Below, piece by piece: positions 18,075-27,078 of a stretch of 64,000 bases of DNA. The position numbers and the translations under genes were made by a program. Numbering within the stretch: the stretch's first letter is position 1; the number at the start of each line of letters is the position of its first letter. A model generated the notes under the pieces. It was not told where the DNA came from and made no database searches. It worked only from the letters and a program-made list of their open reading frames with translations. The stretch comes from JAZKGA01 sp040386235 (GTDB lineage Bacteria; Pseudomonadota; Alphaproteobacteria; Micavibrionales; Micavibrionaceae), in contig JAZKGA010000001.1 in the NCBI GenBank assembly GCA_040386235.1, forward strand, positions 62,001-126,000. The letters run 5' to 3'.

Positions 18075-19160
18075 TTACCGCAGTTTCAAAGACGCAAGGC
18101 CGATAAGCGCGAATATAACCGCCATGATCCAGAAACGAATCACCACGGTGGTTTCAGGCCAGCCGCATTTTTCAAAGTGATGATGGATCGGTGCCATTCT
18201 AAAAACACGCTTGCCACGCGTTTTGAATGAAACGACCTGAATAATAACAGACAGGGTTTCCATGACAAAAATTCCCCCGATAACGGCCAACAGTAATTCA
18301 TGTTTGGTAATTAAACCAATGCAGCCCAGCACACCACCAAGGGCCAGTGACCCGGTATCGCCCATGAATACTTGCGCGGGCGCGGCGTTGAACCACAGGA
18401 AGCCGAGGCCAGCCCCGATCAACGCGCCGCATAAAACGGCCAATTCACCGGTTCCCGGCACATGCGGTATGTGCAGATATTTGGCAAATTCAATATGCCC
18501 GACCAGATAGGCGATCAGACCAAAACTGGCTGCGGCAATCGCCACCGGGACAATGGCCAGGCCGTCCAGACCATCCGTCAGGTTGACGGCATTCGACGAT
18601 CCCACAATCACAAAAATTACCCACGGAATGAAAAAGACGCCGATCTGAACGTATGTGTCTTTTAAATATGGAATAGCGACCGCCGTCCGAATGTCCAGCG
18701 GCGCGACGGCCATAATGCCCCCTGCGACAAGCGCACCAATCGCGATTTGAACGAATAGTTTTTGCCGGCTGGTAAGGCCTTTTGTATCACGCTTGGTCAA
18801 TTTCAAATAGTCATCAACAAACCCAATAGCGCCATAACCGCCCATAACAATCAAAGAAAACCAGATATAAACATTGGCAATATCAGCCCACAGCAACGTC
18901 GCAGCCGTCACCGCCACCAGGATCATCAGCCCGCCCATTGTCGGCGTGCCGGTCTTTTTAAAATGCGACTCCGGTCCGTCGTTGCGGATCGGTTGCCCTG
19001 CGCCTTGCTTGGATTTCAGCCAGGCAATCAAATGCGGCCCCATCATCAGGGACAGGATAAAGGCGGTTATCAAGGCCCCGCCCGTCCGGAACGTGATGTA
19101 CCGGAACAGGTTGAAACCAATAAAGTTATCGGCAAATGGTGCCAGCAGATTGTACAGCAT
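18075..19160 (-). CDS. mraY: Phospho-N-acetylmuramoyl-pentapeptide-transferase
   Basis: MraY makes lipid I by moving phospho-MurNAc-pentapeptide to undecaprenyl phosphate. Diagnostic stretches include RNDGPESHFKKTGTPTMGG, GFVDDYLKLTKRDTKGL, NAVNLTDGLDGLA and the histidine motif APIHHHFEKCGWPET. I place the start at the ATG at 19160 (MLYNLLAPFADNF), giving 361 residues as in other MraY proteins. The open frame extends 44 codons further, but that extension has no family support. Confidence 0.97.
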   Translation of the reverse strand: MLYNLLAPFADNFIGFNLFRYITFRTGGALITAFILSLMMGPHLIAWLKSKQGAGQPIRNDGPESHFKKTGTPTMGGLMILVAVTAATLLWADIANVYIWFSLIVMGGYGAIGFVDDYLKLTKRDTKGLTSRQKLFVQIAIGALVAGGIMAVAPLDIRTAVAIPYLKDTYVQIGVFFIPWVIFVIVGSSNAVNLTDGLDGLAIVPVAIAAASFGLIAYLVGHIEFAKYLHIPHVPGTGELAVLCGALIGAGLGFLWFNAAPAQVFMGDTGSLALGGVLGCIGLITKHELLLAVIGGIFVMETLSVIIQVVSFKTRGKRVFRMAPIHHHFEKCGWPETTVVIRFWIMAVIFALIGLASLKLR

Positions 19161-19185
19161 GACGTGACCTTTCCTGGCCGGGGGG

Positions 19186-20661
19186 CTAATTCTTTCTTTG
19201 CGCCGGGCCGGCTGTTGATGTTTGTTCGCTTGCTTTACGGCGTGCTGGCATCTGGCGCAAGGCCTCAACCACCAGGTCCATCCGGCTGCCATGCGATCCT
19301 TTGACCATCACAACATCGCCAGGTGCCAAGGCATCTGGGACAATTTCGGCCAACTCTTCTGACGTGGCGCGATGTGCGCCGCGTTGATTAGCGGGTAAAT
19401 TTTCATGCAACTGTTCCATCAAACGCCCGCAGGTGTAAACCAGATCGACATTTGCCGCACGTAAGGGCAACGCCAAATCGCGGTGCATTTTCGGCGAGTC
19501 CGGTCCCAGTTCCAGCATATCGCCAAGTATCGCAATACGGCGACCGCCACGACCCGGATCGATCAGGGCTAAAACCTTGAATGCTGCTGCCATGGATGTG
19601 GGTGACGCGTTATACGATTCGTCGATCAGGGTGATCGGATTTTGCGGATCCCCGCTTTCGATTTTCTCCTGGCTGCCGCGACCTGGAAGGCCTTGCACCG
19701 AAACCAGTGCCTGCGCGGCTTTTTGCACATCCGCGCCAACCGCATGAACGGCCAGCAGGACCGCCAGCGCATTCATTGCAACGTGCTCGCCAGCATACCG
19801 CAGGGCAAAACTGACTTCCTGGCCCATCACGCGGGCAACAACGCGCGTCCCGTTTGCGGCAACGATGCAGCTTAACAGGCAGGCTTCGGCATCCGTATGG
19901 CGGCCAAAACCGTAAATGCGGTCGATCCCCTTTTCCCGCGCGGCATGAACCAGCATGTCGTAAAACGGATTGTCGCGATTAATGATAGCGGTACCGCCCG
20001 GTTTCATGCTGTCGAACACTTCGGCTTTCGCCGCGGCCACACCGGTAATACCGTCGGCGAAGTTTTCAGTATGAACGGCGGCAACCGTCGTGATAATTGC
20101 GATATCAGGCTGAACCAGCGTGGTCAGGTCGGATAATTCGCCGGCATGGTTCATGCCCATTTCATAAATGCCAAAATCGGTCCCGGCATGGGTGCGGGCC
20201 AGTGTTAACGGCACGCCCGTATGGTTGTTAAAGCTTTTCAGTCCGGCATGCGTCTGCCCCTGACCTGCCAGGGCGACGGCCAGCATTTCTTTGGTACCTG
20301 TTTTACCAACACTGCCCGTCACGGCAATGGCTTTCATGCCGCTGCGCTGCCGTGCGGCACGGCCCAGGGCGCGTAAGGCCTGCAACGTATCCGCCACAAC
20401 AACAAATCGCGCCGTATCGTCCCTGAAATGCAGTGGGATATGGTTAACTACCGCGGCAACCGCACCATTGGCAAAAGCCCCGGCGATAAAATCATGCCCA
20501 TCCAGCTTTTCCCCATGCAGCGCAAAAAACAAATCGCCAGCCGCAACATCGCGGTTGTCGATGGCAATGCCGGTCGCGATCCAGTCGCCTGTGCATTGGC
20601 CATTCATGGCATTTACAGCATCTTTGGCGGTCCATAAGGCTTGGGTGACAGTATTACGCAT
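19186..20661 (-). CDS. murF: UDP-MurNAc-tripeptide--D-Ala-D-Ala ligase
   Basis: MurF adds D-Ala-D-Ala to the stem peptide. The ATP loop GSVGKTGTKEML and the ENFADGITGVAAAKAE and DESYNASPTSMAAA motifs identify it. The start is set at the ATG at 20661 (MRNTVTQALWTAKDAV), which overlaps the murE end by eight bases; the open frame continues upstream inside murE without family similarity. The C-terminal tail (RRKASEQTSTAGPAQRK) is basic and probably disordered. Confidence 0.96.
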   Translation of the reverse strand: MRNTVTQALWTAKDAVNAMNGQCTGDWIATGIAIDNRDVAAGDLFFALHGEKLDGHDFIAGAFANGAVAAVVNHIPLHFRDDTARFVVVADTLQALRALGRAARQRSGMKAIAVTGSVGKTGTKEMLAVALAGQGQTHAGLKSFNNHTGVPLTLARTHAGTDFGIYEMGMNHAGELSDLTTLVQPDIAIITTVAAVHTENFADGITGVAAAKAEVFDSMKPGGTAIINRDNPFYDMLVHAAREKGIDRIYGFGRHTDAEACLLSCIVAANGTRVVARVMGQEVSFALRYAGEHVAMNALAVLLAVHAVGADVQKAAQALVSVQGLPGRGSQEKIESGDPQNPITLIDESYNASPTSMAAAFKVLALIDPGRGGRRIAILGDMLELGPDSPKMHRDLALPLRAANVDLVYTCGRLMEQLHENLPANQRGAHRATSEELAEIVPDALAPGDVVMVKGSHGSRMDLVVEALRQMPARRKASEQTSTAGPAQRKN

Positions 20662-22102
20662 AGGAGACTTTCTTCTGGTTTTGCAAAATGTGCGTGACTT
20701 CGACCGCATCGTCGAAAGGATGGATGGTGGTGCCGATAATCTGGCCTTGTTCATGCCCCTTACCGGCAATCAGGACAATATCGCCGTCCTGGGCCGCATC
20801 GATGGCCGCTTCAATCGCCTGCCTGCGGTCGCCGATATCGCGGGCGTTTGGACATGCAGCCAGAACAGCCTGGCGGATCGCGGACGCATCTTCCATACGC
20901 GGATTGTCGTCAGTGATAATCACCTGATCGGCCAGCTTTGCCGCTATGGCACCCATCAATGGGCGTTTGCCTGCATCGCGATCGCCGCCACAACCGAACA
21001 CCAAATGCACACGTCCTTGGCAATGCGGACGAACAGATTGCAGCAGGATGTCCAACGCGTCCGGCGTGTGGGCGAAATCAATGTAAATTGCAGCCCCAGC
21101 CTGATTCCGTCCGATATATTGCAGGCGCCCAGGTGCGGCACACAGGGTTGATAAGGCCGTCGCAATCGCCGGCCATGCCGCAATCCCTTCGATCGCCAGG
21201 ACCAATCCAGCGGCACACAGGGCATTCAGCGCATGAAAAATACCGGCCAGCGGGATAAACACATCCTGCACCTCGCCGTAAACAGACAGGCTTAAGATCT
21301 GCCCTTCGGCTTGCGGCTTGCGGTCCAATAACACGATATCGGTGCCCGCCTTACCAAACGTGATAACGCGCAGATTGCGCGCCTGACATGCGGCGATCAA
21401 ATCGCCAGCCACTTCACTGTCGGCATTGATAACGGCGGCGCCGTCGTCGGCCAGCACTTCGGTAAACAACTTCGCTTTGGCCGCGAAATAGGCATCCATC
21501 GTGTCGTGGTAATCCAGGTGATCCCGCGTCAAATTGGTAAAGCCAGCGGCCTTTAGCCGGACATTGTGCAAACGGTATTGATCCAGCCCGTGCGAGGATG
21601 CTTCCATCGCCGCATGGGTGACGCCCTTATCGGCCAGATCCGTTAAAAGCGCGTGCAACGTGACGGCATCGGGTGTCGTCATCTGCCCGTTACTTGTGAC
21701 AGCACCACGCACACCCAACGTGCCGATGCTGACGGCCTGGTGGCCCAGCGCGGCAAAAATCTGTTGCGCAAACACGGCACTCGACGTTTTGCCGTTGGTG
21801 CCGGTCACCGCAACCATTGTCGCTGGTTGACGCGGATATAAACGCACCGCCGCATCACTTAAACACCGGCGCGGGACTGCGTGATGAAAACAGGGAACGT
21901 CGCTGTTTTTTGCCTCTTCAGGGAAATGGTCACTGACCACCGCGATCGCACCGCTTGCAATGACATCGGCGATATACTCACTGCCATGCGTCGAAATGTA
22001 CAATGTGCCGTCGCTGACGTCGCGACTGTCCGAAGTGATGTGCGTAATCACCGGATCCACGCTGTCTTCATGCGGCAGGATATCAGACAACCGACAGGCC
22101 AT
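20654..22102 (-). CDS. murE: UDP-MurNAc-L-Ala-D-Glu--meso-diaminopimelate ligase
   Basis: MurE adds the third residue of the peptidoglycan stem. The ATP loop GTNGKTSSA is at about 101-109. The specificity motif DNPR (TDDNPRMEDA) is that of meso-diaminopimelate-adding enzymes, so the wall should be of the DAP type. HTPDALDILL and VFGCGGDRDAGKRPLMG are further family marks. The 482-residue length is normal. It begins one base past the ftsI stop. Confidence 0.97.
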   Translation of the reverse strand: MACRLSDILPHEDSVDPVITHITSDSRDVSDGTLYISTHGSEYIADVIASGAIAVVSDHFPEEAKNSDVPCFHHAVPRRCLSDAAVRLYPRQPATMVAVTGTNGKTSSAVFAQQIFAALGHQAVSIGTLGVRGAVTSNGQMTTPDAVTLHALLTDLADKGVTHAAMEASSHGLDQYRLHNVRLKAAGFTNLTRDHLDYHDTMDAYFAAKAKLFTEVLADDGAAVINADSEVAGDLIAACQARNLRVITFGKAGTDIVLLDRKPQAEGQILSLSVYGEVQDVFIPLAGIFHALNALCAAGLVLAIEGIAAWPAIATALSTLCAAPGRLQYIGRNQAGAAIYIDFAHTPDALDILLQSVRPHCQGRVHLVFGCGGDRDAGKRPLMGAIAAKLADQVIITDDNPRMEDASAIRQAVLAACPNARDIGDRRQAIEAAIDAAQDGDIVLIAGKGHEQGQIIGTTIHPFDDAVEVTHILQNQKKVSYA

Positions 22103-22103
22103 A

Positions 22104-23843
22104 TCAATGCGCCTTTTTCAGGTTGACGTATTGGTGCAGCGGCGCGGCAATTTCAGGCGCAGCGGCATCAGGCATCAGGCCCAGAACAGCGCCCATATTG
22201 CTGATTACACGGCCAACCGCAGGGGCGGCAACCCAACCGGCAGTCGCATAGCCATAGCTGTCCGCGGCTGGCTTCGGCTCATCCACCATCACAAATACGA
22301 CATAGCGCGGATCGTCGATCGGGAACGCCCCGACAAACGACGATATCAAGCGTTTGCGATCATATCCGCCGATACCGGATTTCTCAGCCGTGCCTGTTTT
22401 CCCGCCCACGCGGTATCCAACGACATTGGCATTTTTGCCCGTCCCTTTTTCAACAACCAGGCGCATCAATTGACGCATATGCGCCGATGTCCTGGCAGAA
22501 AGAACACGCACGGCTGTGGCAGATGCGTCGGCTTCATTTTTACGAAGAAGTGTTGGTTGCACCTTCAGGCCGCCATTTACAACACTTGCCACAGCCGATG
22601 CGACTTGCAGCGGGGAAACGGCGATCCCATGACCGAATGATGCGGTCAGGTTACTGATCTCCGTCCAGGGATGCGGCACCATCGGCTTGCCCATCTCCGC
22701 CAATTCTGTTTGCGGGGCATCCAAAAGCCCCAGGTCACGATAAATACGCTGCAGGTTCTGCGAGCCTGTTGCATTCGCCATCAGGGCCGTGCCGATATTC
22801 GACGACACCATGAAAATCTCAGGGATCGTCATCACCCGGTCTTCACCCTTGTAATCATTAATCACGAAACGACCGCGGCGCAGCGGTTGGCTGGCATCGA
22901 ACGTCTCAGACATCGATGGCTGTTTGACCTCAAGATGCGCGGCGGTTGAAAAGATTTTGAAGGTTGACCCCATCTCATAAATCCCGAGCGATACGCGGTT
23001 AAACATCGCGTTGTCATTCGGGTTGCGCGGGTGATGCGGATCAAAATCGGGCAGTGAGGTCGCCGCCAAAATCTCGCCGTTACGGGTATCCATCACGATT
23101 CCGGCGCCGCCAATGCCGCGGAAATGCGCCATGGAACGCTCAACCTCTCGGCGCAAAATATGCTGAACCCGTACATCCATCGCCAGTTGCACGGGTTGAT
23201 CGCTTTTCATCAATCCGGCATTCATCGACCGTTCAATACCGGCCAGGCCGTTATCATCATTGCTGCCGTACCCGACGATGTGCGCGGTCAAATTGCCCTG
23301 CGGGTAAATGCGGCGATAGGTGTTTTCAAACGCCAGGCCAGGATCACCGATACGCGTTACCGCTGCTTGCTGCTGCGGGGTTAATTCCTTGGCCAATGAG
23401 ACGTAACGGCCCTTGCCCGCCAGTTGCTTTTCCAATTTGGCGCGGTTCAGCGTCGGGAAAATCTTGACCAGTTCGGTCACAACATGCGGCGCATCAACAA
23501 CGATGTGCGGGTCAACGAATAACGCCACGGACTTCACCGATGTTGCCAGCAACACGCCGTTCCGGTCGATGATGTCCGCGCGGCGTTCAGGTTTTTTCAG
23601 CGGCGTGGGCGGGGCGGCAATTTCCGTTTCCGTCTGCATCACATGCGCCAACTCGCCCTGCATGACCGTCAGGTCAAACAGTCGCACCGCCATAATCAGA
23701 TAGACCAGGGCAAAGACAGCCGAGATTAAAACAACCCGCGCGCGCGCCATTTCCAACGCCCCGCCACGATGTCCCATAATGGTCATCGATATGCGCGACG
23801 CGCCAAACGGGCGCATCATGGGACGGGTGCCGCGCGGGGTCAT
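22104..23843 (-). CDS. ftsI: Septal transpeptidase FtsI (PBP3)
   Basis: FtsI is the class B penicillin-binding protein that crosslinks septal peptidoglycan with FtsW. One membrane helix (VVLISAVFALVYLIMAVRLF, about 37-56) precedes the dimerisation domain. The transpeptidase motifs are intact: STFK at 293-296 with the active Ser, SSN at 347-349 and KTG at 482-484. The start at 23843 is supported by its ATGA overlap with ftsL. Confidence 0.97.
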   Translation of the reverse strand: MTPRGTRPMMRPFGASRISMTIMGHRGGALEMARARVVLISAVFALVYLIMAVRLFDLTVMQGELAHVMQTETEIAAPPTPLKKPERRADIIDRNGVLLATSVKSVALFVDPHIVVDAPHVVTELVKIFPTLNRAKLEKQLAGKGRYVSLAKELTPQQQAAVTRIGDPGLAFENTYRRIYPQGNLTAHIVGYGSNDDNGLAGIERSMNAGLMKSDQPVQLAMDVRVQHILRREVERSMAHFRGIGGAGIVMDTRNGEILAATSLPDFDPHHPRNPNDNAMFNRVSLGIYEMGSTFKIFSTAAHLEVKQPSMSETFDASQPLRRGRFVINDYKGEDRVMTIPEIFMVSSNIGTALMANATGSQNLQRIYRDLGLLDAPQTELAEMGKPMVPHPWTEISNLTASFGHGIAVSPLQVASAVASVVNGGLKVQPTLLRKNEADASATAVRVLSARTSAHMRQLMRLVVEKGTGKNANVVGYRVGGKTGTAEKSGIGGYDRKRLISSFVGAFPIDDPRYVVFVMVDEPKPAADSYGYATAGWVAAPAVGRVISNMGAVLGLMPDAAAPEIAAPLHQYVNLKKAH

Positions 23844-24241
23844 TCCACCACCTCGGCACTGGCTGTTTCATCTGCTGTTGCGGCGGGTACAGCAGATTGC
23901 GGCGCGGCGTAATTCGCCTGTTGCGGCATCAAGGACGGGCTGGATGGCAGTTCGGAGATTACCGGCGTCGGGAAATCGTAATTGTCGCGAATATTTGCCG
24001 TTGCGGTGGGGCCAAAGCCAGCCAAATGCGCCGTCGCCAATTCTTCGATGCGAGACGGGCGTGTCAAATAGGCCCATTCCGCGTTCAGCAGGCGTAAATT
24101 GTCCTGTGCCTCAATCCGTGCGGCTTGAAGGCCACGCAATTCACGCTCCGACTCCTGCACCTTTTGCGAGGTGAGGATCAACGCCGTTGCGGCAACCAAT
24201 GCGATCCCATAAATCACGATTGTTGGGCCTTTGATCTTCAT
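23840..24241 (-). CDS. ftsL: FtsL-like cell division protein
   Basis: A 133-residue bitopic protein with one N-terminal membrane helix (TIVIYGIALVAATALILTS) and a following helical stretch with heptad character (VQESERELRGLQAARIEAQ), the architecture of FtsL. FtsL joins FtsB and FtsQ in the divisome. Identification rests on structure and on the position between rsmH and ftsI. The ATG at 24241 overlaps the rsmH stop (ATGA), which is why I prefer it to the longer open frame. The C-terminal third is Pro/Ala-rich and variable. Confidence 0.88.
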   Translation of the reverse strand: MKIKGPTIVIYGIALVAATALILTSQKVQESERELRGLQAARIEAQDNLRLLNAEWAYLTRPSRIEELATAHLAGFGPTATANIRDNYDFPTPVISELPSSPSLMPQQANYAAPQSAVPAATADETASAEVVE

Positions 24242-25191
24242 GCCGCCACCACCTTGTCCGCCAGGCGAACAGCGGCACGCAGCTTGGCTGAGCGTGACCG
24301 TGGGTTGGCTTTGCATTCATCCGGCGCGGCACTTAACGGCGATTTTGTCAGGATGCGAAAGGTCGGCACAAACACAACCGATTCAATAACGGGAGTGTAG
24401 CGATTTTGCGCCGCAGGCGGCTTGCCCTGCGCCGCCAGATACGTTTTGACGATGCGATCTTCCAGCGAATGAAAACTGACAACCACCAGGCGACCATCGG
24501 GTTTCAGCAGGTCGGCACAGGCATTCAAGGCCTGTTGCAATTGATCCAGTTCGTGGTTGACGGCGATACGCAAGGCTTGAAACGTGCGGGTTGCCGGATG
24601 CGATGTATCGCGCGGATGAACCGATACAACTGAGGCCACAATCGTGGCCAGTTGCGCGGTGGTGGTCAGGGGACGGCCTGCGACAATCGCCTTGGCAATC
24701 CGGCGCGACAGTTTTTCTTCGCCATAGGCATAAATCAAATTGGCCAGCTCTGCCTCGGGCAGCGTGTTACACAAATCAGCCGCGGTTTCACCCTGCGACT
24801 GGTCCATCCGCATATCCAACGGCCCGCTTTCGCGGAAACTGAAACCGCGCTCCGCTTCATCAATTTGTGGTGAAGAGACACCCAGATCCAGGACAATGCC
24901 ATCCACCTTTTCCACGCCCAACCCCTGTAAATGGGCGTACATGCGGCCAAAATCGCCATGAACGATTTTCAGGCGGCCTTCATACGGTGCGGACCACTTC
25001 TGTGCATGGGCATGGGCGGCCTGATCCCGATCAAACGCGATCACATTGCACTGGGGCGCGGCATCTAATATAGCGCGGGTGTATCCGCCGCCGCCCATCG
25101 TGCCATCGACATATGTCTCGCGTCCCTGTGGCGACAGGGTTTGGAGAACTTCGCGCAACATCACCGGGACGTGGTTGAAATTCTCACCCAT
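24238..25191 (-). CDS. rsmH: 16S rRNA (cytosine(1402)-N(4))-methyltransferase
   Basis: RsmH methylates C1402 of 16S rRNA using SAM. The family opening HVPVMLREVLQTLSPQ, the SAM site YVDGTMGGGGYTRAIL, GIVLDLGVSSPQID and the late VVVSFHSLEDRIVKTYL are all present. The 317-residue length is normal. It is the second gene of the dcw operon, one base after the mraZ stop. Confidence 0.98.
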   Translation of the reverse strand: MGENFNHVPVMLREVLQTLSPQGRETYVDGTMGGGGYTRAILDAAPQCNVIAFDRDQAAHAHAQKWSAPYEGRLKIVHGDFGRMYAHLQGLGVEKVDGIVLDLGVSSPQIDEAERGFSFRESGPLDMRMDQSQGETAADLCNTLPEAELANLIYAYGEEKLSRRIAKAIVAGRPLTTTAQLATIVASVVSVHPRDTSHPATRTFQALRIAVNHELDQLQQALNACADLLKPDGRLVVVSFHSLEDRIVKTYLAAQGKPPAAQNRYTPVIESVVFVPTFRILTKSPLSAAPDECKANPRSRSAKLRAAVRLADKVVAA

Positions 25192-25192
25192 G

Positions 25193-25660
25193 TCAGTCTT
25201 TACCTTCGACAGGCGTACGCGCAGGGATGGTCAGTCCGCGCTGCTGGAATGTTGCGACGGCGGCTTGTTGGCGTACCGCCAGGCGTTCTGGCGACCAAAT
25301 CTGGAATTTCTGGCCTAAGCCGACAAACGCCACTTCACTGCCAATACCGGCATAATCGCGCAAGGCGGTGGGCAGCGTGATACGGCCATCGCCATCGAAT
25401 TGCAGTGCAACCGCCTGTCCAAAAACAGACATCGCGATATCATCCTGGGTGTCGGAAAACAGGTCAAAATGATCCATGCGGGCCGACATTGTTTCCATGA
25501 AAGAATGGGCGAACCCCTCCAGGCATTCCGCCTTCGGCGACTTCAACAGGATGACGCCCTTGTATGTCTGCGCCGCCAGCACATCGCGGAAGCCAGCAGG
25601 AACCGAGACGCGACCTTTCGCGTCTAGCTTGTTCACAGTTGTGGCAAAAAACAGGGACAT
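25193..25660 (-). CDS. mraZ: Transcriptional regulator MraZ
   Basis: MraZ is the AbrB/SpoVT-type DNA-binding protein encoded first in dcw operons; in E. coli it represses its own operon. The N-terminal motif NKLDAKGRVSVPAGFRDVL and the second-half repeat DGDGRITLPTALRDYAGI are the two swapped-hairpin units. The 155-residue length is usual. MraZ-box-like repeats lie 68-123 bases upstream of its start. Confidence 0.97.
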   Translation of the reverse strand: MSLFFATTVNKLDAKGRVSVPAGFRDVLAAQTYKGVILLKSPKAECLEGFAHSFMETMSARMDHFDLFSDTQDDIAMSVFGQAVALQFDGDGRITLPTALRDYAGIGSEVAFVGLGQKFQIWSPERLAVRQQAAVATFQQRGLTIPARTPVEGKD

Positions 25661-25727
25661 GGATCAATACAGTGAAATGAGAGTGGAAGAGGACAATAGG
25701 AATAAGGAGACGCGCCATGCCCCTTTG

Positions 25728-25783
25728 TGGGATTTAATGGTTATTTATGGGATACCATGGGATTTACAATTCGGTCAATGGGA
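25728..25783 (+). promoter_or_regulatory. MraZ-box-like TGGGA repeats upstream of mraZ
   Basis: TGGGA occurs at 25728-25732, 25748-25752, 25758-25762 and 25779-25783, with a degenerate TGGTT at 25738, giving an almost exact 10-base period. E. coli MraZ binds TGGGN repeats spaced by five bases, which is the same period. Here the TGGG strand is the non-coding strand of mraZ. The site probably mediates autoregulation of the dcw operon. Confidence 0.65.
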
Positions 25784-25820
25784 ATTGTTCCGCAAAAACA
25801 CGAATTTGCTGGGATAATCA

Positions 25821-25829
25821 TGTGGATAA
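25821..25829 (-). promoter_or_regulatory. Consensus DnaA box upstream of mraZ
   Basis: TGTGGATAA is a perfect complement of the DnaA box TTATCCACA. It sits in the dcw promoter region about 160 bases upstream of mraZ and 38 bases past the MraZ-box-like array. Whether DnaA binds here is not known. Confidence 0.4.
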
Positions 25830-25934
25830 GACGGGAAAAACGCGGGGATAAAATTTGTATAAAACAGGAAAAATCCGGCAACGCGCGGTGTGCAACGCTT
25901 ATAATATATACGGATCGTTTCGGAAATAAAATAT

Positions 25935-26317
25935 GTGCCGATCAGCCGATAAGCCGGGTTCTGTGCCATGCTTACGCATGGTGGCTACCATTCATCTTGG
26001 ATGACAGTCACCTGTCACCTCCAGCAACCAACCCGGGACGCGAGGCGATAGACCCCATATGCGTCCCCTATTCGGTCTTGCTGCCAACGGGGGTTACCGT
26101 GCCACTTCTGTTGCCAGAAGCGCGGTGCGCTCTTACCGCACCGTTTCGCCCTTACCTGTGATATGTTGCCATATCCATCGGCGGTTTGTTTTCTGTTGCC
26201 CTGTCCGTCACACCTTGCGATGTGCCCAGGCGTTACCTGGCGTTGTTCCATCGTGCAGCCCGGACTTTCCTCACCCCTTACATACATAAGAAGTGCGGTA
26301 GCCTGGCTGACCGGCAC
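25935..26317 (-). ncRNA. rnpB: RNase P RNA, bacterial class A
   Basis: The catalytic RNA of RNase P, which matures tRNA 5' ends. On the minus strand the 5' region contains GAGGAAAGTCCGGGCTGC, the conserved CR-I core, and the 3' region contains ACAGAACCCGGCTTATCGGC. The first 13 bases (GTGCCGGTCAGCC) pair perfectly with the last 13 (GGCTGATCGGCAC) as helix P1, which sets both ends and gives about 383 nt. It starts only five bases after the stop codon of the amidase gene, so its promoter must lie in that gene, or the two are cotranscribed. Confidence 0.95.
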
Positions 26318-26321
26318 GGCC

Positions 26322-27023
26322 CTAGGTATGGCAGAGTTTCCGATGCAATGCAAATAAACGCTGGCGTGTCAGGGTGCAGGCGACGCCCGCCTGCCCTGTG
26401 CCATCCGTCCATATTTCGGGGACGTAGTGTATCTGAAATCCTGTGACCAGTTCTGCATCCTGTACCGGGGCGGTATAGCCGATCTGCCGCAATAAGGGCA
26501 CAACCTGATCCGCGTCGCATATACTCTCGGCCGCCTCGGGCCATACGCCGATCCCATCCACAGCCATATTGCGCCAGGGAAAAAGAGGGCCGGGATCAAA
26601 TTTGCGATCAGGGGCAATGTCGTTGTGGCCCAACACCCCCTGCGCCGGAATATCCCATTTGCATTGCAAGTCATTCACCAGGGTGCGCAAGGCATCCAAT
26701 TGCGCTGCCGGAAACGGGCTTAAACGCGCGCCCAGCATTTCAATGCCGATGGAATGGCTGTTCACATCCTCTTTGCCGCACCACCAGGATTTCCCGGCGT
26801 GCCAGGCGCGATTCTTATCGGCGACGAACTGCCAGGCCACGCCGTCCAGGCCAATCAGGTAATGCGGTGATATCCGACCATGTTCCAGGATTTTATGACC
26901 CATGTAACAGTCGGTGCAATGCACCACATCTTCATTCTCCGTCTGGTGCAGAACGATCAAGGATGGCAACGCGCCATCGCGGCGCGTATCGAAATTGGGG
27001 CTGGGCGTTTGCTGAATGCGCAT
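26322..27023 (-). CDS. N-acetylmuramoyl-L-alanine amidase (Amidase_2)
   Basis: A zinc amidase of the AmpD/AmiD type that cuts between MurNAc and L-Ala in peptidoglycan fragments. Visible are the first zinc His in IVLHQTEN (His26), ISPHYLIGLDG, RAWHAGKSWW, NSHSIGIEMLG and the late metal motif HNDIAPDRKFDPGPLFPW. There is no signal peptide, so a cytoplasmic recycling role like AmpD is likely. The 233-residue length is ordinary. It diverges from msrA. Confidence 0.9.
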   Translation of the reverse strand: MRIQQTPSPNFDTRRDGALPSLIVLHQTENEDVVHCTDCYMGHKILEHGRISPHYLIGLDGVAWQFVADKNRAWHAGKSWWCGKEDVNSHSIGIEMLGARLSPFPAAQLDALRTLVNDLQCKWDIPAQGVLGHNDIAPDRKFDPGPLFPWRNMAVDGIGVWPEAAESICDADQVVPLLRQIGYTAPVQDAELVTGFQIHYVPEIWTDGTGQAGVACTLTRQRLFALHRKLCHT

Positions 27024-27078
27024 GCAATATCATTGCATCAATGCGTAACTTTTTCCAGACGCGGACGAATAAGAACTT

